Positions 1-8,894 of a DNA stretch of 64,000 nucleotides are shown here, piece after piece; positions within the stretch are counted from its first letter, which is position 1; the number at the start of each line of letters is the position of its first letter. The position numbers and the translations under genes are program-made. This stretch comes from Oceanospirillaceae bacterium (GTDB lineage: Bacteria > Pseudomonadota > Gammaproteobacteria > Pseudomonadales > Balneatricaceae): contig JABXIM010000114.1 in the NCBI GenBank assembly GCA_013373085.1, positions 18,335 through 82,334 on the forward strand, read 5' to 3'. The notes below the pieces were generated by a model. That model saw nothing but the letters and a program-made list of their open reading frames with translations. It was not told where the DNA came from and did no database searches.

Positions 1-373
1 GGCCGACAAAACTCATATCGCCTGTCAGCACATTCCACAACTGCGGCAGCTCATCGAGCTTGGTACGCCGGAAGAAGCTTCCCAGCCGAGTAATCCTTGG
101 GTCGTCCGCTTTAGTCACAGTTGTTGTAATATCTGCCCTCGGGCGCATAGTTTTTATCTTATACACCTTGAACGTCTTGCCTCGCCTACCGACACGCTTC
201 TGCGCGAATATCCCACAGCTTCCAGTACTAAAGGTGGCCAACAAGGCCGCAAGCCCGATCAACCAGAATGTCATCGATAGCAGCAAAAACGCGCCGCAGA
301 GGTCAATAACTCTCTTAAGAGACGCCTGTTGCGGGTTGAGTCCCTGTTGGAAGTCGAGGGAACTAGTCTCCAT
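1..373 (-). CDS. Undecaprenyl-phosphate sugar-1-phosphate transferase, partial (3' end beyond window)
   Basis: Only the N-terminal 124 or so residues are inside the window. They show one hydrophobic segment (about residues 28-48), then the conserved core of bacterial sugar transferases: FAQKRVGRRGKTFKVYKIKT, ITRLGSFFRRTKLDELPQLW and NVLTGDMSFVG. This family (WbaP/WecA-independent, WcaJ/PglC-like) moves a sugar 1-phosphate from a UDP-sugar to undecaprenyl phosphate at the inner membrane, the first step of a lipid-linked glycan. The ATG at 371-373 overlaps the stop of the upstream sulfotransferase by 11 bp, so the two are probably co-translated. It has no long N-terminal membrane domain, so it is the short PglC-like form. 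The sugar specificity cannot be read from what is visible. Confidence 0.9.
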   Translation of the reverse strand, partial: METSSLDFQQGLNPQQASLKRVIDLCGAFLLLSMTFWLIGLAALLATFSTGSCGIFAQKRVGRRGKTFKVYKIKTMRPRADITTTVTKADDPRITRLGSFFRRTKLDELPQLWNVLTGDMSFVG

Positions 374-1355
374 TTGACACCACTGAATATCGAGCCACCG
401 AAAGCTTACCAAAACGCTTCTCCAACCGCCCGAGAGCTTCTGCTAATCGACTGATATCACTGCCATCTTCCTTTTGGACGAGACGGCACTGAAACCTGTC
501 CGGCAAAGGCCGCCGCACCTCCACACTCATACCTTTCTGATTCAGGAACGCGACAATACGTTCAATTTCTGTCCCAGGATCCTGGCACAAGGACTCATAA
601 GCAACGTGAACAGTATGCGGGTCCTCTGCTATCCTATCCAACCTGCGATTGAGCCAGTATACCTGGGACGCAATCTGTTCGTAGATATCGCTGTTTAAGT
701 ATTCATTGCATTCTTTCGGAAATACTGAAAACCAGCTTTTCGAATTTAATTTTCGAATATTTAAAATTGAACTGGCTGTACTCAGAGGATCTCTTCTCAG
801 ACAAACAAAAACAGCATTCGGAAACCGGGACCGTAGTTCCTCCAGTTTTAGAGTGTGTCCGATATAGCCAGTAACGATTGGACGTTCAGGACGACTCAGT
901 ACTCCGAACACCTTCCTGATATAGTTGATTCTATTGTGAAGCTTATGTACAGAAATTTTTGGCGGGTTCCGATCATCGATCCCATTTCCGAGCCAATACG
1001 ACCAGAACTGTAGTCCTTCTGCCGGACCACAAGCGCCCCCGACAAAGCCTTGATCCGATTTGAAGTTGGAACGGTATTCTTTACAGATCCTTCCAGACAG
1101 CACTGCTCCGAAAAACGGAATCGCATAAAGTAAATTCCAAAGATTGCTCAGATACAACGCCCCGGTAGTATGCACCAGCGCTTGATAGGTTAACGTCGAA
1201 CCGCTTCTGGGCAAGGCAACCAGAATTACCAAATTTTCGTCATCGGAAGATCGATTTAATAGCGCTACAACTGGTGACTCGACGACTCTCATGAAAGACA
1301 AAGGCAACGTTTGGATTAGCCTCGCTATTTTTACAACAATCGAACTCCTTTTCAT
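363..1355 (-). CDS. P-loop sulfotransferase family protein
   Basis: A 330-residue protein with the two PAPS-binding signatures of sulfotransferases. The 5'-phosphosulfate loop is LPRSGSTLTYQAL (PRSGST at residues 49-54). The 3'-phosphate site is FVCLRRDPLSTASS (RRDP at 187-190). Such enzymes transfer sulfate from PAPS to a hydroxyl or amine. Inside a glycosyltransferase cluster the likely acceptor is a sugar of the surface polysaccharide, which is inference. A second, dissimilar sulfotransferase lies at 9785-10681. The gene starts 2 bp after the stop of the preceding acyltransferase-like gene and overlaps the sugar transferase downstream, so it sits in a tight operon. PAPS-supplying genes are not in the window. 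Confidence 0.85.
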   Translation of the reverse strand: MKRSSIVVKIARLIQTLPLSFMRVVESPVVALLNRSSDDENLVILVALPRSGSTLTYQALVHTTGALYLSNLWNLLYAIPFFGAVLSGRICKEYRSNFKSDQGFVGGACGPAEGLQFWSYWLGNGIDDRNPPKISVHKLHNRINYIRKVFGVLSRPERPIVTGYIGHTLKLEELRSRFPNAVFVCLRRDPLSTASSILNIRKLNSKSWFSVFPKECNEYLNSDIYEQIASQVYWLNRRLDRIAEDPHTVHVAYESLCQDPGTEIERIVAFLNQKGMSVEVRRPLPDRFQCRLVQKEDGSDISRLAEALGRLEKRFGKLSVARYSVVSNGD

Positions 1356-1357
1356 GA

Positions 1358-2218
1358 TCAGCCTTTATCTAACTTCAAACACTCTCGACGAATTCTTTCC
1401 TGCTCCAACAAAACCGAAATTTTTTCAATGAATCCAAACGAAGAATCCGGAAGATGACCTCTAAAAGGATATAGAATCGATATAAACAAATAAAAACCAG
1501 GGAAATATACAACTCTAAGTTTAGAATAGGCCTTTCTAAACAGAAACTTCTGCTCTAAGAAATCATGTATATTCGTTTTATGCCTAACACTTCGCGCCCC
1601 ATCCGAAACGTATCGCAACTTCTTTACGTTAAGATAATATTTATTCATTTCATGAATCAATAAATATCCGCAGTACTTCCTCAACGATTCAGGTTCAAAC
1701 CATAATGAGACATAAAAACAACTATCATCCAAGACCAAATTTTCACTAAAGGAGACCAAGCGTCCAGCTTCTTTTTCGAAAACACCCCAGAATTCCGTTT
1801 CCTTTGGCAAGGACTCAATCGAATCTCTAAACTGTCTCAAAGACAATGGCTTCTCAAAGCCTTCATAACGCCCAAAAGATGAGAGATAAACTGAATATCC
1901 ATTATCCAGTATATATTGCCGAGAACATTTAGCAGCATAAAACACTTTCCCGCCTCTGCGAATCTTACTTCGCGTATTTCCACTCAGACGTTGAATGTCC
2001 TCCTCTTCGTCCTTAACCACATGCCACCATTCACTGTTCAATAGTGAATCAAACCCTTCCTCCCACCGAATCAGAAGCGATCTTTTTACAAACAACAGAT
2101 AAATAGCATCAATAAACCTCAAATAGAGGCCTCGACAAGGTAGTGATAATGGCATAATTACATTTTGATATCTTTTCCACTGCACCCCCTTATAATCAAA
2201 AAACGTATAGCCTATCAT
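1358..2218 (-). CDS. GNAT/FemAB-like protein of unknown substrate
   Basis: A 286-residue protein with no signal peptide. The central part (residues about 75-215) has the feel of a GNAT or FemAB acyltransferase. RLSGNTRSKIRRGGK resembles the start of a FemAB/Acetyltransf_6 domain, EFWGVFEKEAGRLVSFSENL resembles the strand pair that reads the acyl donor, and SLRKYCGYLLIHEMNKYYL resembles the acceptor helix. A hydrophobic stretch (VVYFPGFYLFISILYPF) near the C terminus could contact the membrane. It lies between a GT4 glycosyltransferase and a sulfotransferase, so N- or O-acylation of the glycan is a reasonable guess. The codon usage is AT-rich like its neighbours. The assignment is a fold-level guess from sequence patterns only. 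Confidence 0.55.
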   Translation of the reverse strand: MIGYTFFDYKGVQWKRYQNVIMPLSLPCRGLYLRFIDAIYLLFVKRSLLIRWEEGFDSLLNSEWWHVVKDEEEDIQRLSGNTRSKIRRGGKVFYAAKCSRQYILDNGYSVYLSSFGRYEGFEKPLSLRQFRDSIESLPKETEFWGVFEKEAGRLVSFSENLVLDDSCFYVSLWFEPESLRKYCGYLLIHEMNKYYLNVKKLRYVSDGARSVRHKTNIHDFLEQKFLFRKAYSKLRVVYFPGFYLFISILYPFRGHLPDSSFGFIEKISVLLEQERIRRECLKLDKG

Positions 2219-2248
2219 TTATAGAAAAATCCTGAAAATCGATAGCAA

Positions 2249-3457
2249 TCAAGAAACTGCATCAATAAGAACCCTTTCCAATTTTTTAGCCAAGACATTT
2301 CGGTCAAAACTTTCAATCGCTAGTTGTCTTGCCGCCCTTCCAGCGTCAGTCAAGCGCACTTTATCACTTATAAACTTTACTAACTCTTGCGAAGCTTGTT
2401 CTGGGGAGTCCGGTGGTAACACGATACCAGCGCTAGTTTCTTCGAGTAAATCACACTGCCACCCCCTGTAATTAATCGCTACAGGCGTTCCGGATGCAAT
2501 GGCATCAAAGAACTTATTAGCAGAATTAGCCCACATTTCAGGAAGATCAATAAAAAGAGATAGTGCGACATCCGCCGCAGCCAGGACATTTTTCATTTCT
2601 TCTTTAGGTACAGGTTGCAGAATATGGAAATTCTCTCCCAAAACGCCATTTTGTATGGCCTCTCGCCGAATAAGTTCTTCTTCTATTCCTTTGCCTATCG
2701 CAACAAAATTAAGGTTTGAACCAGCCTTTAATGCAACAGAGGCCATTCTTACCATATAGGAGAGACCATTAATCTTGCCGAAGGCTCCACTGTATAAAAC
2801 AATAGGGCCATCTGAAATATCTGGATGCTGCCTTCTAAAATACTGAGCATCTGAAGCTACAGGGTCAAATAGTTCAATATCACAACTATTGGGAATAACG
2901 GTTACCTTATCAGATGGATATCCTGCCTCTACGATTCCTTGCGCCATGCCCGGCGAAAGAGCAACAATCCTGGTCGAATTATGATAAGCAAAACCTTCAA
3001 GCCAACGAGCCACCTTAATAGCAACGGGGTTCTTTAAAGCCCCAATAGCAACAGGAAGCTCTGGCCATAAATCCCGTACTTCGAACACCATGGGTATTTT
3101 ATGGCGTCTCGAGGCAAATAAGGCTGGCAACGCAATAGTCAGGGGCGTGCTCGTTGCAAAAACCACATCGGCGGATATCTCCGTAGCTTTGTACGCCGCC
3201 TTCCAGGCGAATGAAACAAATGCACGAATTCTATCTTTATACTTCAATCTATTGGAGTACGGTACCGGAAACCAATATACATTGATACCTTTTTCATTGG
3301 TTATAAACCAGTCTTTTTTATCTGTTTTATCTCGCCACGAAGTTATCATATGCACTTCATGGCCGTTCTCAACCAAGCGTCGTGCCATTTCATAGGAACG
3401 GGTTCCACCTGTCATAGACGGTGTATTGAAGTACTGATGTAAATATATAATCTTCAA
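2249..3457 (-). CDS. Glycosyltransferase family 4 (WbuB-like)
   Basis: A 402-residue GT-B enzyme. The N-terminal acceptor domain begins MKIIYLHQYFNTPSMTGGTR, with the glycine-rich loop typical of WbuB-type GT4 proteins. VFEVRDLWPELPVAIG is the conserved middle motif of that group. The C-terminal nucleotide-sugar domain contains PIVLYSGAFGKINGL and the stretch DLPEMWANSANKFFDAIASG with the acidic residues that grip the donor. Relatives transfer an N-acetylated deoxyhexosamine such as L-FucNAc to a lipid-linked intermediate in O-antigen or capsule synthesis. The exact sugar is not decidable here. It is a cytoplasmic-face enzyme in the leftward polysaccharide operon, 30 bp upstream of the acyltransferase-like gene. 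Confidence 0.85.
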   Translation of the reverse strand: MKIIYLHQYFNTPSMTGGTRSYEMARRLVENGHEVHMITSWRDKTDKKDWFITNEKGINVYWFPVPYSNRLKYKDRIRAFVSFAWKAAYKATEISADVVFATSTPLTIALPALFASRRHKIPMVFEVRDLWPELPVAIGALKNPVAIKVARWLEGFAYHNSTRIVALSPGMAQGIVEAGYPSDKVTVIPNSCDIELFDPVASDAQYFRRQHPDISDGPIVLYSGAFGKINGLSYMVRMASVALKAGSNLNFVAIGKGIEEELIRREAIQNGVLGENFHILQPVPKEEMKNVLAAADVALSLFIDLPEMWANSANKFFDAIASGTPVAINYRGWQCDLLEETSAGIVLPPDSPEQASQELVKFISDKVRLTDAGRAARQLAIESFDRNVLAKKLERVLIDAVS

Positions 3458-3564
3458 AAACTCATCCTATAACAAGCATTATTTGGCCAGTTTATTAAAA
3501 ACGCCCTATATTTGAAATAACTTCTTATGAACAGTAATAAAAATCCAATCAAAACAGAAAGTAA

Positions 3565-4689
3565 TTAAGACAACTTACCATATAAGTCCATAAGCTTCTT
3601 TGACTCACCGTCCCAATTATTATTTAGAACAAATGTATAACCTCTGTCACCCATAAGCTCTCGTTCTTTCTTATCGACTGCAGCCATTTTTAAAACAGCT
3701 TTTGCGAGTAATTCCGCAGAACCTGGCTTAACAAAACTACCGGCCTTAAGACAAGCATATTTCATCCTCCATTTTTCAAAATCACTTGCTATAAAAGGCT
3801 TTGAGAATGCCATATACTCATATACTTTGTTAGGGTCAGATTTCGAATGATCACCAACATCTCTTATATAAATAAGCCCCACATCAGACTGTAAAACAAA
3901 ACCAAAAGCCTTTTCTTGTTTCATCTTTTCATGATAATCAACATATTCCCATCCATTAATACGTTTTGCTTTTTCTAAATCAGCCGAATCTGCCGGCCCG
4001 ATAAGCCACAATCTACAATTTATATGTTCATTTATATATGATAGAGAAGAGACCATTTCAAACAATCCACGAGACTCACTTAATGCACCGATATAGATCA
4101 ATCTAAACTCAGAAACTGTTACCTCAATACGCTCTGCATATCTCTTAGCCTCATATTGCACATCATTACTAACTCTTGGCAGATTTAGAATCATTACAGC
4201 GTTCTTACCAAGCCGCTTCATTACATTTTCTTGGGTTACAATTGTAAAATCCACGACTCTTGAAGTAATAAACTCTAACCAACCAACAATAAAAGCAAGA
4301 AACCTTCTTGATGGAGATGGCAACCATTTCCTCTGCAGCAATCTTTTTGTAAAATCTTCATGAGTATCATAGATTACTTTTCTTGAAAATAACTTCAATA
4401 ACCAAGCTACCGGTATCGTATCTGGATTATGTAAGTGATAAATATCAGCATTTAGCTTGAAAGCTATTAAAAATATACGCCAACCCATAAATAGTCTGAC
4501 AAACCGTCTATAGCGGCTAAAAGGAGCTGGGATTACTTTGATACCATCTATCATCTTTTCAGAATCAGACTGAGCAATTAAGGTGACATCGTACCCAAAC
4601 TCAGCCGCCGATCTTGCCTGTTTCTTAAAGACTCGAACATCATCCCAATCATGAACAGGTGCAAGAATGCATAATTTGTTAGCTTTCAT
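3565..4689 (-). CDS. Glycosyltransferase family 4
   Basis: A 374-residue GT-B protein. It starts MKANKLCILAPVHDWDDVRV and carries the DIYHLHNPDTIPVAWLLK and VIYDTHEDFTKRLL segments of the N-terminal Rossmann domain. The second domain has FRLIYIGALSESRGLFEMV, GPADSADLEKAKRING and KVYEYMAFSKPFIASDFEKW, the last carrying the conserved glutamate that binds the nucleotide sugar. This pattern fits capsule and exopolysaccharide GT4 transferases. Gaps of 107 bp to the next gene and 200 bp to the previous one are AT-rich and hold no recognisable gene. Donor and acceptor sugars are unknown. Base composition is markedly AT-rich compared with the flagellar genes. Confidence 0.85.
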   Translation of the reverse strand: MKANKLCILAPVHDWDDVRVFKKQARSAAEFGYDVTLIAQSDSEKMIDGIKVIPAPFSRYRRFVRLFMGWRIFLIAFKLNADIYHLHNPDTIPVAWLLKLFSRKVIYDTHEDFTKRLLQRKWLPSPSRRFLAFIVGWLEFITSRVVDFTIVTQENVMKRLGKNAVMILNLPRVSNDVQYEAKRYAERIEVTVSEFRLIYIGALSESRGLFEMVSSLSYINEHINCRLWLIGPADSADLEKAKRINGWEYVDYHEKMKQEKAFGFVLQSDVGLIYIRDVGDHSKSDPNKVYEYMAFSKPFIASDFEKWRMKYACLKAGSFVKPGSAELLAKAVLKMAAVDKKERELMGDRGYTFVLNNNWDGESKKLMDLYGKLS

Positions 4690-4889
4690 TTGTTATCAAA
4701 TTAGCGAAAGAATATATATTAATATAATGTTACAAAAACTTATTGGGGTGTGGTCAATAGAACATATCTGAATGATATTTCAAAAAGGAGATAATTATAC
4801 GCAACAAAAATCATATAAAGCGAAACACGTATAAAACAACCAGGAATTTAAAAATATTTGGAAACTATGATTAAAAACAAAAACACTGA

Positions 4890-5876
4890 CTAGAATTTAA
4901 AGGAGTACAGCTTGATCCATCTTTTAAAAATAATTATTTTGTATCCTATATAGTGTACTGGCTTTATAATAAAATAAGGAAACAAAGACAGAAAAATAAA
5001 AAATCCACAACGTATAGGCTGCACTCCAAAATAGACATTATCAATTAAATTTATATTATACGCACAGTTCAAATGTACATTTTGATTCCATGCGTAAATT
5101 AATACATTGTTATACCTTTTCTTCAACTTATTGTGAACAGGGCCCTCTGAAGATTCTATCATATCGATTAAAGAGGTATTTTTTACCTCCTCCTCTGAAT
5201 AGCAGTTACTCTTTGTAACCATATTAGACGAATCAACATGATAAATAGCACCATAATGTTCACTCATAACAAAACCGCCAGCATTTTTTATTGCTCGCAA
5301 CCAAGTATCAACATCGCCTCCTCTTTTCATTTTACCTTCTGGGAACATGCCACATCCTATCAAAAGCTCTCTTTTAATGCATACAGTATTGGTATTGAAT
5401 GGAGCAAAAGACAGATACTCAAAAAAACTAATACGACGAGGCAGTATAAATTTATTGCACACAACATAATCACGAACTTCCCGCCCAGCCTTCGACTTTA
5501 TAAACCTTGCAGCAAAAAAACTTTCATGTGGGAATTTTTTTATAAGATGATACATTTTTTCGAGATGATCATCATACCATTCATCGTCCGCATCAAGGAA
5601 AACACACCAATTAGTAGTTGATTCCAAAATACCAAGATTCCTAGCCGCATAACCACCTGGACCAGCCTCTCGCCTTTTTAGTATTTTAAGTCGGCTATCA
5701 TTTATCTTTAAAACTTGTTCCAAACCGTCATCCGTAGAAGCATCATCTACAACAATAACCTCAAATAATTTAAATGTTTGTCTAGTAATAGAATTAAGAG
5801 CACGCAGCACGTGAGGTGCTTTATTGTATAAAGGCACAATAACAGTAAAATATGGACTCATTGAATCTTCCAACAA
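4890..5876 (-). CDS. Glycosyltransferase family 2
   Basis: A 328-residue GT-A enzyme with the canonical opening FTVIVPLYNKAPHVLRALNS, followed by FEVIVVDDASTDDG. The metal-binding DxD motif appears as CVFLDADDEWYDDHLEKM. KRGGDVDTWLRAIKNAGG is the catalytic-base region. A hydrophobic C-terminal part (GFFIFLSLFPYFIIKPVHYI) suggests membrane association. It adds one sugar to the growing lipid-linked repeat at the cytoplasmic face; the sugar is unknown. Start chosen at MLEDSMSPYF; an internal ATG six codons on (MSPYFTVIVPLY) is closer to the usual GT2 start and could be the true one. The DNA here is among the most AT-rich in the window. Confidence 0.85.
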   Translation of the reverse strand: MLEDSMSPYFTVIVPLYNKAPHVLRALNSITRQTFKLFEVIVVDDASTDDGLEQVLKINDSRLKILKRREAGPGGYAARNLGILESTTNWCVFLDADDEWYDDHLEKMYHLIKKFPHESFFAARFIKSKAGREVRDYVVCNKFILPRRISFFEYLSFAPFNTNTVCIKRELLIGCGMFPEGKMKRGGDVDTWLRAIKNAGGFVMSEHYGAIYHVDSSNMVTKSNCYSEEEVKNTSLIDMIESSEGPVHNKLKKRYNNVLIYAWNQNVHLNCAYNINLIDNVYFGVQPIRCGFFIFLSLFPYFIIKPVHYIGYKIIIFKRWIKLYSFKF

Positions 5877-6682
5877 AACAACAATTACTAATATTTAACA
5901 AAACAACATATAATATAATTAAAAAATTCTCTTATCAATACAAATATAAAATAGATTTATAATACTTCAGCGCAATCTCCGCTGATTATTTTTTATTTTT
6001 CACTTCGGCTAGATGCACAAATCATCGATGAACGGGAACCCCAGCAAGTTGACTCAACGATCCAAGTCAAAATACACGGCCCAGATAGCCCTTCACCTTC
6101 AGTCTGAAACCGGCGTTGATTGTCTAGTTTAGTAGCCATTCACAACGCTGTTCCGCCAGTCACTGCTGGCTATTTCACCAAGTTGTTCGGGACACAAGGC
6201 AGGTCGTGTTTGACGAATGTTTCACATAAAAAGTACTGGTCATAAGGTAACTCCAGTCACTGGACCCGACTCGGCTTCATCGGAAAAGTTGACAACTATT
6301 ACAGATAGATTATTCTTGCCATCAGCCAAGTGGCGATGCGGATGCCATAATTTTAGCGAAATTTTCATTTATCTAGGCATTGAGCCGACAACAGACGAAA
6401 ATAGCGTTCATGCGCAACAGTGCGTAGGCCAGATTTACGATATCCTCTAGCCACGGTTTACAGATATCGCTCTTGAGTTATCTGCTCTTTTACTTGGGTT
6501 TCATAACTCGACTATGCTAAAAATTTTGGGACTGTCAGGCGTGAAAACCAAAGACTATTTCTTTCGAAATATAGTATAGCCCATTAAAAAATACGGGTTG
6601 CTAGTTATTCTGGCTCGACTATCTAAATCCCCATCCACTTAACAACATGAATCTTAACCACTAACAAATAATATACTTTGTG
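5877..6682. other. AT-rich gap without an intact gene; possible decayed reading frame
   Basis: Eight hundred bases separate two leftward GT2 genes. No intact recognisable gene is present. On the plus strand one frame is open from an ATG at 6217 to a stop at 6577-6579, broken only by a TAG at 6448-6450, about 120 codons in all. The encoded peptides (for example IALELSALLLGFHNSTMLKI after the TAG) match nothing I recognise. It may be a gene remnant, like the IS5 relic further on, or chance. No terminator or clear promoter was seen. Confidence 0.4.
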
Positions 6683-7660
6683 TCACCCAAGTATATCTCG
6701 CATCACACTCTTTATACCAGAGTATTCTTCGTACCCACCTCTTATCCAGTACTTGATTACAGCAGGGACCCGAAAGAGCAAACTTCTATCTCGAATTGAA
6801 ATTCGCTCACGATGACTTTCTACTTTATTTCTGTATGTTTTCAAGAGATCTTTCAGATTCTCTAAATAAAAGCCTTCATTTCTCTCTATAGCTCGCTCTA
6901 GACCATAAACAAAGATCTCGAGCTGTTCCAGTTTCTGTTTTGAAAGCTCTACTTTATGTGATGTGAAGGTAGACGCTACTCGTTGCTGATAAAAGGAAAA
7001 TCGATTTATTTTAATTGTACTATTTGCAATAAAGCTCGACTCATTGCCTCCATGCCTTCTATAATACTGAAGAACTTGGTAGATAATCATTTTACACTTA
7101 AGGCCATCTGCAAATTGAACTATCCAATTATCATGGGCTTCGAACTCTGTTGGTATAGGCATACATATATTTAACAATTCACGCCTTACTGCGACACAAC
7201 ACCCCATAACAAATGTAGAATCGTTTAATCCCGCAGAACGGATTTGTCCTAGCTTTGTCAAACCCACTGGTTTTAAATTAGCATCAGTTAGAGCTGCGTC
7301 ATTCATAAACAAAAGTTTATCTTTATAGCGTTTTGCCAAATCTACGACAACCGATATCTTATCTTTAAACCAAACATCGTCTTGATCACACAAAAACACC
7401 AAATCTCCTTTAGTTTTAGATATAGCCAGATTAAAATTACCAGCATAACCTAGTCTTTTTTTGTTCTTATAAAAACGAACTTGAAACGGAGCACTTTTTG
7501 AAAATTCTGCAACCACATCTAATGTATTATCGGTAGAGCCATCATCTGTAATTATCAACTCATTTGGAATAAATGTCTGATTGGCTATACTTTCAAGCTG
7601 ATCTCTAATATAGGCACTTCCATTATAGGTAGCCATAGCAATAGATATATTCATTACCAA
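6683..7660 (-). CDS. Glycosyltransferase family 2 (rhamnosyltransferase-like)
   Basis: A 325-residue GT-A protein starting MVMNISIAMATYNGSAYIRD; the second ATG (MNIS) is an equally good start. It carries NELIITDDGSTDNTLDVV, GYAGNFNLAISKTKGDLVFL, and the DxD as FLCDQDDVWFKDKI. This CDQDDxW form is typical of the RfbF/WbbL-like group, which often transfers rhamnose or a related deoxysugar. GCCVAVRREL and EAHDNWIVQFADG complete the usual pattern. The C-terminal third is charged and without known motifs. It is flanked by long AT-rich gaps on both sides (806 and 339 bp), so it may have its own promoter. Confidence 0.85.
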   Translation of the reverse strand: MVMNISIAMATYNGSAYIRDQLESIANQTFIPNELIITDDGSTDNTLDVVAEFSKSAPFQVRFYKNKKRLGYAGNFNLAISKTKGDLVFLCDQDDVWFKDKISVVVDLAKRYKDKLLFMNDAALTDANLKPVGLTKLGQIRSAGLNDSTFVMGCCVAVRRELLNICMPIPTEFEAHDNWIVQFADGLKCKMIIYQVLQYYRRHGGNESSFIANSTIKINRFSFYQQRVASTFTSHKVELSKQKLEQLEIFVYGLERAIERNEGFYLENLKDLLKTYRNKVESHRERISIRDRSLLFRVPAVIKYWIRGGYEEYSGIKSVMRDILG

Positions 7661-7999
7661 ACCATAACTTATTTGGAATCAAAAATTAGTTAAATAGCGT
7701 ACTCGATAGCATCAAGTTATCTAAATCACTAGACAATAAATTCGTATACAGAATAGCCCTGAGTTTTTTTAAAGGAATGTCGCATGTAATTACGACAAAA
7801 AATTTAATTTCCCTTAAAAAAGGATAACATCGACTTATTATCAACGCTTCTTAAGACACCTTCTATCATAGTCTGTGAAATGTTACCCCCTAGCCAGCCA
7901 AGTCGAGATAGGTTAATATCGGCTCGTTGTTCATTATAATTATTTAATTACATTAATATCCAAGCTCTCAAATTTTATACGTAATAGAAGAGAATATTT
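7661..7999. other. Divergent AT-rich intergenic region
   Basis: This 339 bp gap lies between the leftward GT2 gene and the rightward methyltransferase, so it should hold promoters for both. A TATAAT hexamer about 60 bp before the methyltransferase start (within ttcattataattatt) is a candidate -10 box, but no convincing -35 was found. No coding or structural feature was recognised. Confidence 0.35.
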
Positions 8000-8761
8000 A
8001 TGAAGCGAGTAATGAATAAAATCAGTAGCCTTACCAAACAAATTATACCAATAAAACAATATATTAATGTTTCTGGGAGTATTATACCTTCACCAGACAG
8101 AAGGTGGTGCGGACCTGAATTTAAAGATGATAATTTTTATTTAATGTCTGCCGAAAATGAAGCAAAACGTTTAATAGAAAACTTTCATTGTACGCCGAAA
8201 AGTCGGGTACTAGATTTAGGCTGCGGCCAAGGCCGCCTACCAATTGGAATCATTAGACTACTTGGGCACATCAATTATACAGGGATAGATATTGATAGAA
8301 ATTCAGTAAATTGGTGTAAAAAACACATCGAAAAAGCACATCCATCCTTCCACTTTAAATATTTAGACCTTTACAATGAGCGGTATAATAGAAAAGGGAT
8401 CAAAATAGATGAAAACTTTCGATTCGATATCGAATCGAAAAGCATTGATATTATATATCTTTTTTCTGTTTTTTCTCACACCACGGAAAATGACATGAGG
8501 TCATATCTTAAAGAGTTCTTACGAATTCTTGATAACGAAGGAAAAGTATTTTTTACAACATTTGTTGAAGATGACGTTCCTAATATTTCGATTAATCCAG
8601 AAAACTACAAGCTACAATGCACAGGTCCACTACATATAGTTAGATACCAGAAAGAATATTTATTTTCCATCCTAGATGAGTATGGGTATTCCATTCAGGG
8701 CTTCACGCATGGAACGGAAGCCGATGGTCAGAGTGGCATTTATTTAAGCATAAAAACTTAA
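8000..8761 (+). CDS. Class I SAM-dependent methyltransferase
   Basis: A 253-residue protein with the Rossmann methyltransferase motif I VLDLGCGQGRLPIG (residues 70-83), an acidic residue after the second strand (YTGIDIDRNSV) and a motif-IV-like SIDIIYLFSVFSHT. YLKEFLRILDNEGKVFFTTF is the usual motif V-VI strand. It binds S-adenosylmethionine. Given the glycan locus, it may methylate a sugar hydroxyl, which is inference. It is the only gene on the plus strand before mnmC and runs against all its neighbours. The IS5 relic lies just downstream. The upstream purine run GAAGAG is a weak ribosome site. Composition is AT-rich like the rest of the island. Confidence 0.85.
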   Translation: MKRVMNKISSLTKQIIPIKQYINVSGSIIPSPDRRWCGPEFKDDNFYLMSAENEAKRLIENFHCTPKSRVLDLGCGQGRLPIGIIRLLGHINYTGIDIDRNSVNWCKKHIEKAHPSFHFKYLDLYNERYNRKGIKIDENFRFDIESKSIDIIYLFSVFSHTTENDMRSYLKEFLRILDNEGKVFFTTFVEDDVPNISINPENYKLQCTGPLHIVRYQKEYLFSILDEYGYSIQGFTHGTEADGQSGIYLSIKT

Positions 8762-8894
8762 TATCAAAACCTGTTATTAAAAACCTCACTATACTAAAAC
8801 AATTAAAATAAAAAGTCATTCTAAGAACGTTATAACAGGTCTTCGCTTCCTCTGTAGCTCTCGATCACTGTAACTGAAATACGATTTCCAAAAT

